This document shows positions 30,074 through 42,389 of a DNA stretch of 64,000 nucleotides, in pieces. Position numbers and translations under genes: made by a program. This DNA comes from Rotaria macrura (lineage: Eukaryota > Rotifera > Eurotatoria > Philodinida > Philodinidae): NCBI GenBank assembly GCA_900239685.1, contig OENT01000278.1, positions 1 through 64,000 of the forward strand, read 5' to 3'. Positions within the stretch are counted from its first letter, which is position 1; the number at the start of each line of letters is the position of its first letter. The notes under the pieces are model-generated. The model ran no database searches and was not told where the DNA came from. It saw nothing but the letters and a program-made list of their open reading frames with translations.

Positions 30074-33000
30074 ACATGTTGGAAAGTTTCGAGCGTTTGA
30101 GGAACGGTTATCAGCGACGCTTTATTTCTCCCACTTCAAAACTGCAATAAACATTCCAAAAACATAGAAAGTTGTTCAGAGAGTTTTTACCGTTCTTCCA
30201 ATACGCTTATCCCTATATCCTTATCCTTATATCTGTAGTCTCGAAAAGTAAATCCCTTTCCTAGAAAACCCTTAGAGGATTTTCGATATATTGGAAACCG
30301 AAAACATCCATGAAAATAACACTGAGACACCTAAGAGTGGTGCATTATTTCATATGTTGACCTTAACAAAAATTACGATACATATTACTTCTGTAAATAC
30401 AGGATCGTAGAAATCAACTTTAATCTCGAAGCCGAAATCTTTTTCGAATCATATTGTTGAACATCTAAGAATAAAAAAGAAATTATTACTTTGAGAACAT
30501 GAAAATGAAACATACCTTTCAAATCAGATTGTTGAAGATCTAGAAATGGAAATGAAGTTATTAGTTTAAGAAGATAAAGATGAAACTTATTTTCCCAAAA
30601 AATGGCTAATGGAGTTGATAGTAATTCTGTAGAAATAGTACAAAATCATTAGATGGTCTAACGGGTTCGTGATGGTTGCTCATTGAAAAGTTGAACCTTT
30701 ACATTGACAAGGAAACTGAGAATTGATGTGTCAACACGTTAAGAAGCTCTTAGGTGCCGCTAATGATGTCAATCATGATGTACGAAAATAAAAATGAACC
30801 TCCAGAATTGGTAGAAGGTTTCATGCAAACACTGCAAAATTCTGTAAATTCAGCTGAACCTGAACAAGTTACCTGTCAAACGTACGAAACTAGTTTCCTT
30901 TTGCTGAATCTATAATTGTTCTACGCAAAAGCGCAAGACTTTTAGAGTTCGATAGTACCTATGTGTTTAGTGTTACGAATAAACTACCCAATCTATTTAT
31001 CTAGCTGTATATCTATCGAACTTACTAATTATTTAACTTTGTCCCTCGCTAGATACTTAACTATCTACATACATGTAGTTGTCCATCCATCGATCTTACA
31101 ACATACTTATTCTCTGGAGAATGGTAACTTTGGCATTCCTTTTTGCTCTGTAATGCATATATTTGATATGCGCTGAATGTTGATAACAACAAAGAGCTAA
31201 GTATTTTATTTCTGTATAGTACACCAGTTATTAGGATTTGTTTCAGTTAAGATTTTAAGACTTTCAATACTCAAATGGTTTCTTAATAGATATATTCGCT
31301 ACTTTAGTTTATATTTTTGGCATGTGCTAGTTGTTTAAGTGTTTTGGGCATATAATGATTTTTAGAGTAGACCGTACATTTTGAATCGGTGGTTGAATCG
31401 GTTACGTTAGTAGTTGAGTAAGGTATAAAGCTGTAAGATAATTAACAAATCTCTAACGAAGAGAGTTAATTGATGGAGAAATCAGCTGCGTTATTTGTTT
31501 TCAGTAATGCTCTATGGCATTTATTGGCGTACATCATTTATTAAAGCAATTCGAGATAAGCAATATATTATGCTAAAATAGAGTGCTGAAACTGTTCTTG
31601 TAGGGATCATCTATTCAGTACTATGGGAACTGAACATAGAAAAACACAGATGTTATCTTAATGGACTGTGTAAGAAACGCGTGACACAAGACTTAGATAC
31701 CTGTATTATTGGATTAAAAAATAATTTTAACGAATAACTGGGACTCATATGATGTATTTCTGTTTTCGAGCTTTTTAACTATTAAATCCTTAATCTCTAT
31801 AAAAGAAAAGCAAACTCACCTATTAAGCTCAATCCAGTTCAACAGATAATCTTCAGTTGGCTGGAATCCTTGGGTTATATCGGTAGAAGCCTGTTAAGTT
31901 GGGATGGATGAGATTCTGTCAAATAACTGCAACACTGATTTCTATATCGAGTTTTCAAAAAAGATGAAAGAGAGAGCACTTTTGTTTGGAGGTGGAACTA
32001 AATATTTATCTATCTACTTGATTATCGTTCCAATCGCAGTCAGAAATGATCGAAAGAAAAACCGAAACCCTTTCATCGTTGATATAAGTACTTGATGTTG
32101 CTGAATGCAGATGTATGTTGATGGTTGATGTCTAACCTTTTTTCTCCTGCATTGTATCCTTCATTATGATGGGCATCAGTAAACGGGAAAATAGAATCAA
32201 GTATGAAGATAGTGACGTGTATGAGAAAATCTCCATGAATATGCTTGTCGAGCCGACTAAAATCGGAAGAGAAATAATAAATACAGAGCTCTGACATTAA
32301 GTTAGGTGTATACTTAATAACAAAGGAAGTTAACGGGAATCCTTCATGACTATAATTGAGAACTGAAGTATTTACTACTTTTTCGTAATTTTCTCGCTAG
32401 AGAAAAACGAAAACGAATAATCGAGGTAGTAAAGAAATATGTATGAAAAAATAAAGTCATCTTGTTATTTATTTTCCAGCAAATAATTATTTTTAAAGGG
32501 AACTAAGCTTCTCAAGACGAAATGAACAATGTATAAAGTCTAGATCAACGCAAACTGTCTGAGTGTGATTCAATATAACGACATAGAATTTTGTTATTTC
32601 TTTGTTATAGAAAATTAGCTTTATTTAATGTGAGATTTCCAGTTCAACTAAAGAAGTAACTCCGATCGTTCACAGAAACAACGTTAATGTAAAATCCGAA
32701 TTATTATTTTATTTTTGTTCAATAGTTACAGTTTAGTCTCTTCGAGATCAGTATAGATTCGATATGTCTTTCATGTTTATAATAAAAACCCAGCTATGTC
32801 GTTAAATAACATAATTAAAATTATAGAACCAATCCATGTTCGACTGTGAACTTCAGTTTTGTTATTTTATTATATTATAACTGCTATCCAAACATAAAAT
32901 AAAACTTTCATTTACTCGATAATATTTCGTTGATGTTTCGATATAAGCAAGTTTTTAGCTTTAATTTCCTATATTGTACGTCAGATTCATGTTCATGTTA

Positions 33001-33855
33001 TTATCCATACCACAATACGAGAGAGGTGACCATGCGGTGAAATATAACTGCTAGGATATTCGCTTGGATAAGTTAAATACGACCCGTATTTAAAAATAAG
33101 CATTTTCCTGTGCACGCAACTTCAAGTAACCGAACGATCCATCGATATATTCACTACCACGGCCGAGCTTCATCTTTTCCTGTGGTTATAATACTCCTTT
33201 CTATTCGCATTTACTTTTTGTAAAAACATCATTACGTGTGCACGCGTGCCTAAGCACGGAAGTGAATTAAAAATTGTTTAAGCGCGTTCCGTTTCAGAAG
33301 AAAAAATTTTGATCTGTTGACATGTGTCTTGTTCTCACTATCCGACAGTTTAAACGCGCATAATTCTGCACGAAACAATGATGAGAAATTTCGTTCGTTA
33401 AAACGCCTCGGTTTTTGTGCTTCAAGCCATTTCAACATACAAAATTGGATTGAAATCAGGATGAAAAATTTCCATTCTCAATACATACGCAATTCTCATT
33501 CTTTAACCGTTTAAACCGAAAATCTTTGATCAAAATAGTGATGAAAAATTTCTTTGCCTAAAGCGCCCGAAATTCTGTGTTACTCCCGTTTAAACGTTGA
33601 AATTCTGAAAGTGAATAACGACGCAAATATTTGTATTAAAAAAATTGTCAAATCATTCATTTCTTAAGTAATAAAACCATTATCAGTTGTCGTTCAAAGC
33701 TTGACTGTAAAAATGTTGCGAAAAACCCTATGAAATTGAGGCTTTCTGATAGTTTACATGCGTGTGAGAATAAATGAGCATGCACATGGCAGAAAGCTAA
33801 GTTTCCAGGCGTTTACACGCCATGAAATATTGAATGAAAAAACACTGGTCACGTT
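30074..33855. other. Non-coding stretch with degenerate repeats near its right end
   Basis: No gene is seen. Between about 33380 and 33600 a unit of roughly 80 bp recurs three times in diverged form, each with GATGA(G/A)AAATTTC followed by an AACGC or AACCG motif and a TTTAAAC(G/C) word. It resembles the inner part of the CCCAAGCAGAC MITE family. Confidence 0.4.
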
Positions 33856-34242
33856 TAGGAGTGGCACTTTAACTTTACTTTAAAGTTAAAGTTAAAGTGA
33901 TTTACTTTAACTTTAAAGGTTAAAGTTAAAGTGAATTTTCTTTTTCGTATTTATCACTACCCGGACTGGTTGAATGATATTCGCTAGACCCTCTGCAACC
34001 TATAAGACGACAAAAAAAATGAAAAATAAAACAATTTAAAACAACTTGAAATAACTTTATACCTTGATCTTAAAGTTTAAAGTGGTTTAAACTCGAGTGA
34101 AACTAGTTTATTTTTTCATTTTGTTACGCCTCATAGGTTGCAGTGAGCCTAGCGAGCATCAATCAATCAGTCCGGATAGTGATAAGTATAAAAAAGAAAA
34201 TTCACTTTAACTTTAACCTTTAAAGTTAAAGTGCCACCCCTA
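33856..34242. mobile_element. Non-autonomous hAT element (387 bp) with perfect 8-bp target duplication
   Basis: Ends are TAGGAGTGGCACTTTAA and TTAAAGTGCCACCCCTA. Flanks are GTCACGTT (33848-33855) and GTCACGTT (34243-34250), an exact 8-bp duplication, the hallmark of hAT transposition. Subterminal DNA is built of many TTTAACTTTAA / TTAAAGTTAAAG words on both sides. The middle carries a further inverted repeat (CCTCTGCAACCTATAAGACG against CCTCATAGGTTGCAGTGAGC). There is no transposase, so it must be mobilised by an hAT enzyme encoded elsewhere. Confidence 0.85.
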
Positions 34243-35133
34243 GTCACGTTCACGCTGAAGAATTCATATTCTCTGGTATTTACACGCGTGTTTGAGAAAG
34301 TTTGTCTGCTTGAGTGATTGTCAATACTTGTGCATGACTGTTCTGATTCCAATCAGGTAGTTGCATCTTTCAAAGAGTGAATGACTTCGTCCATTCTGTC
34401 TATCGAATATGTTTGGCGCAAATATTTTTCTTTTAATGAGAAATATTCGTTCAGTATAGAACGAAAAAATGAATATTCTCTTCTAATGTTCAGATGATTA
34501 CACAAGCAATTTTTCGTAGAGATGAAAGAAAAAGAAAAGCTTTATCAGTAGAGATAAAAAAAACCGAAAGAACATTCATGTTACTCATGTTCTTTTATCT
34601 GTTTCACTCCTGAATCATTGAGGATTTAAAAAAAGAAAACAATTTACGCTCGACAACATGATTATGTAGTTCATTTTATGCAAAGCAAAGGTCAATATTC
34701 ATCCGTATAGTAACCTAGCATTGTGAATGAGTATGCTTTACAATCCATTTCGAATCAATGAAAAAAAGAATGAAAATAATGTTTTATATTTTTAAATTAG
34801 ATAAATTTTGAATTTAAGTTGTGAAATAGTAACATCAAGTTATTCTGCGTCATAGATATCGTCACTGATAGACAAGGTAGTTAGCCGTACGTGTAATTTT
34901 CTTTTTACTGTCAAGAGGAAAAAGAAGATATTTGATGAAACATGATTGCATTATGTTCTTCGTCTATACGGTTAAAATTGAATTTCAACGAAGAAGAATC
35001 AGAACAGAGGCAGCTTATGTCGAATATGAATCACCATCATCGAAAGATTGAAGAAATAAGAGAGAAGAAAGAAAAAAGAGAAAAGAAATAATGTTTCTAT
35101 TTCTAAAATTACACGAAAAGAATAAAGAGCAAA
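34243..35133. other. Spacer before ELOVL6, with one MITE end
   Basis: A GTTTGTCTGCTTGAG word at about 34299-34313 is the end sequence of the CCCAAGCAGAC family, preceded by ACACGCGTGT. The hAT element therefore seems nested in an older, eroded member whose left end may lie near 33248. The remainder is non-coding and should hold the ELOVL6 promoter. Confidence 0.4.
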
Positions 35134-36105
35134 ATGCAAGTACACCAAGCCGTACAAGATACAAGCGGTATTGTTCATAGATTCGTCTTGGACTTTGAAC
35201 TAACTTTTTTGGATGAACAAAAATATTCTTCAATTCAACAATTAATATCGAATTGGTGGTGGACAAGTCTACCATTTGCATTGTTTTACATCATAGCTAT
35301 ATTTATTGGTCGAGCATGGATGAATAGAAAAGCTGTGAAATTCGAATTACGACCAGCATTAATATTGTGGAATACTCTTCTTACAATATTCAGTTTTTGG
35401 GGTGCATGTCGATGTATTCCTGACATTATACATGCATTAACTCAACATGGATTTAGGTATTCGATTTGTGATTCAAACTTTAAACAAGGTATTACTGGGT
35501 TATGGTCTGTTTTTGTTGTAATTTGAATTATATTAAAAATTAACTAAATTCATTTCATCATAAATAGGGTTTGCTTATTTATGGCTTCGAAAGCACCAGA
35601 AATAATAGATACATTATTTATTATATTACGACGACAAGAATTAATTTTTCTCCATTGGTATCACCATGCCTCCGTTCTCGTATATTGCTTTTATAGGTAA
35701 ATTATTTTATAAAAACTTTCATGTATTCTCCAATTGATTAACTGTATCTCATTTATAATCAGCTATGCATTTTTTTCATCAACTGGTCGTTGGTTTGTAT
35801 CATTGAATTATACTGTACATACAATAATGTATGGCTATTTTGCACTACGAGCTGCTCGTGTTCGTATTCCTCGATTTGTTCAAGTATTTATAACACTTCT
35901 ACAAATTATTCAAATGATTGCTGGTATCATAGTTAACATTGCTGCATTCTATTATAAACAGGTCGGATATTCATGTGATACGACAAATTTGAATATAGTA
36001 TTATCATTGGCACTTTATTTCTCGTATTTCATTCTATTTGGACATTTCTTTCGTACGAGTTATTTACGAAAGGATTCAAAGAAAAAAGTCAAAGCTAGTG
36101 AATAG
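35134..36105 (+). CDS. ELOVL6: ELOVL6-like very-long-chain fatty acid elongase
   Basis: Three exons (35134-35504, 35568-35696, 35763-36105) give 280 residues; human ELOVL6 has 265. It catalyses the condensation of malonyl-CoA with a fatty acyl-CoA, the first and rate-limiting elongation step, in the ER membrane. Signature features are the histidine box HWYHH (153-157), the preceding [14 protein letters not shown], and the ELOVL6-type blocks [20 protein letters not shown] and [16 protein letters not shown]. Several hydrophobic helices are visible. The C-terminus [11 protein letters not shown] resembles the lysine-rich ER-retrieval end of elongases. The exon 1 donor (GTCTGT) is weak, but reading through gives an early stop and loses the conserved W-x-K-A-P-E region. 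Poly(A) signal at 36212-36217. Confidence 0.92.
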
Positions 36106-38742
36106 ATTAATTATTTTCAACAGAAAGTTGTTATCAAATAGACTGTAGAAAAAAGTTTTCATTTTTTTTTGTGCACCAAGTTTTGTGATAATTTCTATGT
36201 TCACGGTACGAAATAAACATACTTTTCATTGACTAATTCATATTGTATGAATTCTACTATTGAAGCAAAATTAGTAATGATATCCTTGAATGGTAAAAAG
36301 AAACGAATGGATAAATGATGATTTTAGTTTATATAAACGGAATGGCAACGAACATAAATTGACCACATTTGTTGTCAATGCATGGTAAAAAAATTAAAAT
36401 GATTATTAATTTTCTATGCGAAGTATTTCTGAAAGATGTATTCACCATCTATGTTAGTTTAAATAATTAATAAATCAAATACTGCTTGAATCATTTGGGA
36501 AATAATGAAGCGAAGGATTGTTTCTAGCATAAAATATCGTACCAGTGTCTGAAAAATTTTCTGAATCACATACATGAACTGTACGCTGAACACAAAAGTT
36601 TTATTGTTTTCTTTCTTCGATAAATAAACTTGTGTGTTTGTTAAAAAACGTTGAAGAACTGGAAGGGTAGTTTTTTTGATGAAAGTATGATTTTCTCAAT
36701 TATATTATATGATTATTGCTGAAGAAAGCGTTGAGATTTAAGACATTGAAAAATTACGATCCTAGAGCTTTGATTCGCGAAAAATCAATTGTCAATTTAA
36801 GTTTCAAAAGATCTAAACAAATATTAAAAATCTATGATAAAGTTGTCTTTTCGCGACTTCAATCATATCATGTTAATTGAAAACCATCCGAACAGAATTG
36901 TAAAACCAAATATAGACATTTAACACTTCATCTTCATTTTAGAATTGTATTTGTATTGTTGATATCTATATTTGTGCTATTCATCTACGTGCTTTATCAA
37001 AAACAAAACGGTAATGCTAACTGTTAGCTGAATTTTTTCGGTGAAGAATATTATTACCGATCTATTTGTTTTCCTCTTTCCATTGTTTATGATTGATTGT
37101 TGTTTTACGTTCATGTAAAGTATTCTTATATCAATAGAAAAACAAAAGATAAGATTACTATTTTCTTCTCCTATTTATCGACCGAAAGAAAATAAAAATT
37201 ATGCTCCAGTTTAAATTTGAATATAACTGATATCTGTGTAATACATCAATTTTATTGAATTCTTACGAACGAAACTTCATCTAACAAAATAATTGATATT
37301 TGTACCCAAATCATCTATTTTATTTCATAAGAACACACTTGAAACAAGTTTCAAACAACATCTACGGAATCTTTCTATAGGTTAAAAGGTCGAATCGTTT
37401 CCGTTCTAGAAATCTCGAGTGGTGACGATCGATCACAATACATGATGATCAATAACAAGTTCGGATGAACATTGCAGATGAATTCGACCAAGAAATTGTG
37501 CAACATAATTCATATGAATGTCGAAAAGAATCAACGTGATTTTAAATGAATAAATTCGATGTACTTTATCATCTCATTTTTTCTCATATCTATTGTTCAA
37601 ATTCAATCAACATATCGAATATTCTAAGACGAGGTTGAGTTCAAGGTAAATATGTCAAGAAATCATTCTCCAACTGTAAGATATCATCGAAAACTGGAAG
37701 TCACATTGAAATGCAATCAAGATGAGTTCCAATAAATAGAAGTCAATGAATTTGTTACTGATTACAGCTATTATTGAAATAGTCGATTGAACAATCAACA
37801 GACTCTTTTTGTTGTTTCCTTTAAATTTGACGGAGTATGCTAATATTTGTATGAGCAACAATGTCTATTAACATGGAACCGATGTGGAAATTTAATTGAC
37901 GGAAATGAATAGTGCAAAAAACAAGTGTTTGCCTCTAAATTGAATATATTAAAAAAATAAATGTGAAAACTTCGAACTTGTGTCCGAAAGTTACGTGTAC
38001 TTCAAAAAGTGAATGAGAAAAATCAGTCATTCTGGAATGTGTGCACGGGAGTAGTATCTTGGTAAACCTTTTTGGGAAACACCGAAACTACTGGTCATCT
38101 CAGACATATCTAGGCAATTTCGTTTCTAGATGCAGTTTTTGTGCATTTTGAGACCTTTTTCAGCCAATGTTTTGCTAGAAAGCTACGGCTTGGTTCAAAA
38201 CTAATATCAAATTCGGAATCAACGCTAAAGACTGAGTCGATTTATATACATTGTGGATAATTTTGAGAAAAACGTTTTTTTTGAAAAAAATCCCTGTACC
38301 CTACCTCAGGGATTGCTTGGTGTAAAATGACAATTTTTTCGACAACTCAACCATTTCTTGCCGGATCCTTTTCATCTTCGAACTCGACCGAGATATTCAT
38401 GAGACAATTCTGTGCACAAAATTTCGGCTCAATCGAATGTATTTGTGAAGAGTTATCGTGTAAACGGCCGGCCGGACACACTCACCGATTCTACAGTGTA
38501 CTCACTTTTTGAGTACAAAATAATTGAGTGTGATTTCTTTTGGGCCAACAGCTAAGAATAATGGTATATCCTCGACATTGAATAAACGCTGCATAAAGGA
38601 AACAATACATTCTTCAGAATCAATAATATCATTACGGTAGATTCATCATAGTCAACTGTTTCATATTGAGAAATGACATCTAAATGAGTCAATTAGATTT
38701 TCCAAATTAAGACATACTATAACATACCGATGTAATTTGAAA
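36106..38742. other. Non-coding stretch after ELOVL6
   Basis: No gene is seen. A locally GC-richer block at about 38035-38515, with GGCCGGCCGG and several palindromic words, differs from its surroundings and may be an old transposon fragment. I cannot identify ends. Confidence 0.35.
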
Positions 38743-38855
38743 TAGAGTTCTGCACGGGTACAAATTTTCGTATCGGTACCCTACCTGTACCCGTGAATTT
38801 CGTACCCGTACTCGCACTCAGGCAGGGTTCCCGACCCGCGGGTTGCAGTACTCTA
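38743..38855. mobile_element. Short hAT-type MITE (113 bp) with perfect 8-bp target duplication
   Basis: Ends TAGAGTTCTGCACGGGT and GTTGCAGTACTCTA are inverted repeats of each other (imperfect). Flanks are ATTTGAAA at 38735-38742 and ATTTGAAA at 38856-38863, identical 8-bp duplications. The interior is rich in CGGGTAC / GTACCCG words and far more GC-rich than the flanks. It is a deletion derivative with no coding capacity. Confidence 0.85.
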
Positions 38856-39315
38856 ATTTGAAACAGTCCTAATAGTAGAATCTATAGAATATTATTAAAA
38901 TATGAGTTGATTGATGAAAGAAAAACACATCTTCATTACATGTATGCAGTAAAACACAATCGTTGTCAACTCCCAACGATACAATAGAACTGTTCATTTC
39001 GATCATCACTCTTGGTTTTAATTAGTAGAATAAATCGAAGTGTCCTGACATAAAGAGAAAAGTACACTGTTAAAGACCGTAAGTGTTGTTGTTGCATGAA
39101 ATTTAAGGGTGAGATAGCTCAATAAGAAAAATTTGAGATTAGTACGGGAGTAAAAAAAGATAAATAATCTCGTGTACATTTGAAAACAAATCTGATTAGA
39201 AAACATTGCTCTATTTTTGCTCATCAACAATCCCATTCTCGTTCTACAACAGTATAAGTTTTGACAAACATTTGTCGAATAAAAAAACACAAAATATGAC
39301 TCGACATACGAAGTA

Positions 39316-39681
39316 CCCAAGCAGACAAAATTTTGGAAAAACGCGTTTAAACGCTCAATCGGGAACACCGATTGTCAGTCATTAACGCCTATTAACAAAA
39401 CGCAAGAAACGCGTTTTTTACGCAGAATTTTTTCTTTCGGAGAGCGTAAACGGATAAAATCGCTAATTCTGATCGATTAAACGCATTGGCTTTTAAGCTA
39501 TGGAATAATTGTGCGTTTTAACGCTCAGGGCTAAAATTTGTATCCGTTTACGCTCTCCAAAAGAGAAAATTCTGAGTAAAAAACGCGTTTCTTGCGTTTT
39601 GTTAATGGGCGTTAATGACTGACAATCGGTGTTCCCGATTGAGCGTTTAAACGCGTTTTTCCAAAATTTTGTCTGCTTGGA
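39316..39681. mobile_element. Complete palindromic MITE, CCCAAGCAGAC ends, TA target
   Basis: The 366-bp element is almost a full palindrome. Each half carries CCAAGCAGACAAAATTTTGG, then an AAACGCGTTTAAACGC word, then CAATCGG-GAACACCGATTG. TA flanks both ends (39314-39315, 39682-39683), as expected for Tc1/mariner-type target choice. The two halves are nearly identical, so it is young compared with the fragments at 29832 and 34300. It would form a very stable hairpin and could yield small RNAs. Confidence 0.8.
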
Positions 39682-42389
39682 TAGAAACATTTTCTTCACG
39701 TTCATCTAACGTTAGCGAAGGTCTTGTTGATAAAATTTCAATCTTCCGCAATTAACCATACAGCACCAGTATAGGAATTTCTTTTACAGAATTGAGTAAA
39801 GATTACAAATTATGAAGCCTGTACAATTTCCCTTATTTCCGTAGCAGAGAATCGACTAAAATGATACTGAAATACGACTTTTAAAAAAGACATTCAATAA
39901 CAGTTCACACGAATGAGTACATCATAACTATCTCAAGACATGGTTAAACCATTATTATTTTAAAATTAAAATATGTCAATTATGAATCAGTATCGTAATA
40001 GTTTTTTTCTTCAGCAAATGTAATTATGTCACGGACATGTTGAATACCATTTCTGATCACAAATATGACGTATGCACGAAACCTTTCAAGAGATAATGAA
40101 TATGTCGATTTAAACTAATGCAACGTTATTCCATCAATCGAATGACATTTATCCAATGCAAGTAACTGCAAATTATTATTATCAACATCAACCAAAGAAC
40201 AAAGCAATAACACATGAGGTTTGACTTCATTCATAACAACTAATATTAACACTCACCATATATATCCATCAGTAGAATATTAACTTCTATATAGAAGATC
40301 AATACAAGTAAGTGATATTATACAAGAGCTATACATAGTCAGATTTGATAAATAGGTAATTGATGATGTTATTTATCTATCGAAGAATAGAAAAGATCCA
40401 TACTTACATAATGATCCATGAATATTGCCTAATGATAACCAATCATCAATGATCAATCATTTCAATACCAAGAACTTGATTTACGAAAAAGGCTAGTTAG
40501 ATAAAAATCAAGCATATAAGGCTACGTCTAATATATTTTCAATATTTAATACAATTTATTGATTTTGAACATATCTCACTTTAGAAGGAAACGATCAGCG
40601 TACTCAAAGTGGTGACATGGCTACTATCACCTCTTTGACTATGAGTCACAGCGTACTCATCTAAAATTTATACATACAACCAAATATACTTTGAAATGTT
40701 ATCAGACATTGCTAAATTGTTTTTTTTAACTTTAGATATTATCATCATTAACATAGGCATACAACAAATACCTTTTTAAAACTATAATGTCGACGATAAT
40801 CGAAAGTAATAATGACAGATTATATAATAAACAAAAACCAATATCTGAGTCTAAAGCATGATAAAATTATAACAACGGCTAGTGTCTTTTTTTTATATTC
40901 TATCAGATTTGATGGCTTCCATACTTTAGGAGGGCATTGTCTTTTCTTATAATAACATAATTAATTTGATGAAAGTCAGTGATTCTTATTAGATTTCTTG
41001 TATTCTGCAATAGTTTATATGCATTTGTTGAACAGTACTTATTGTCATTCAGATGATATAACAACGCGATCTATTTCACAGCAGAACAGTGTATGCTTTG
41101 TATACGTTTATAAATGAACGATCGTGTTGCGTAGAATTTCAATGTACTATGAGCTGAATAAAGTTTAGTGGAAGAGCTCGCTGAGACGTAATAGAAGACT
41201 CTGTATCTTCTATTGCGCTGAAGAGCTTACACTATGATTGTATATTTTTGTAATCATTTATGATACAATAGGATCATATGTGAAGGTATAATAGTGGAAA
41301 TGCCAGCAGTGGTCAAGGTATTTCAAAATAATAACAGATTATATCCAAAATGTCGATAACTATTCCTGTGACTTCCAGTACCTTATCTTGTAGAGCTATT
41401 TTTCTTTAAATAAATAAATTCCATTCAAAAGCAAGTAATTGAAAATGTGATAGTTTTTGGATATCCTATTCAATATCTATGTGTACAGGTAAAAATGTAA
41501 CAAATTTAAAATGCAGATTATAGTTTGAATAGAAAGGTTTGAATTCGAGTTCAAAAATGATTCAATCAGTCGAGACAACAGTGATGATTTATATGAGTGT
41601 TCAAAAACTTAGTTGAGATCTGTCAGCAGTCATTCGAGACACATTAAAATTCGTTCAAATTGAGTTTGAATGTTTCTCAATATTGACTATCAACTTATTT
41701 CTATTGAATTCTTATGAGAAACTGTGAGTTAGTCGATAATAGTCTAATTTGGTCTTAGTGAATGTCCAGTAAGCGATCATGCTCATGTATAATGTGAAGA
41801 TCAACAATCGTGATACAGAATTATATGAATGATTGTGTTCGAAGGAGTATAACTGCTCAAAATCGGAGATGTATTCGAATTCGATAACACGATATAGATT
41901 TTTATCGTTTTCTTCTGCTTCTGGGTCATAAAGTGTAGATGTAGTTTAAGAAGAGGCCAAATTTCAATTCGATAAACAACGTTAATATGGCGATAAGATT
42001 TTTCAGTCAAGATTAAAACACACGAGTCCAATGAACTAACGATTATTTCAGTTATATGCGATAACTTTATTGGGTTCACCATCATATCACTATACACATC
42101 GTCTATTCAAATTAGTTTTATTATGAACCGAACAGAAGCAACCTTGTACCTTATAAAAATGCAATGAAGCAGAGACAACATGTTTATGTGAGATTTATGC
42201 ACGTTAAGAATTAAAGATAATGAACTCAAAAATTCTATTGAATATGAATTTCTATTGGATATCTTTCATAAAGATAATAGATATCGATTGAAATTCATCA
42301 AGTTTGATTCTCTTGTATAAGTTTAATTTATGAAAAAAAACACACAATTTCACATTTCACAGAAAGTAACAAATGAAATATTATATTAG
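39682..42389. other. Non-coding stretch before POLR3C 3' end
   Basis: No coding sequence or RNA gene recognised. A short imperfect hairpin near 40607-40640 (CAAAGTGGTGA with TCACCTCTTTG) is the only structure I noted. Confidence 0.35.

Noticed and set aside
35505..35526. ELOVL6 exon 1 ending in an early stop
   Set aside because: Splicing at GTCTGT gives the conserved KAPE-HWYHH region in phase. The stop lies in the intron.
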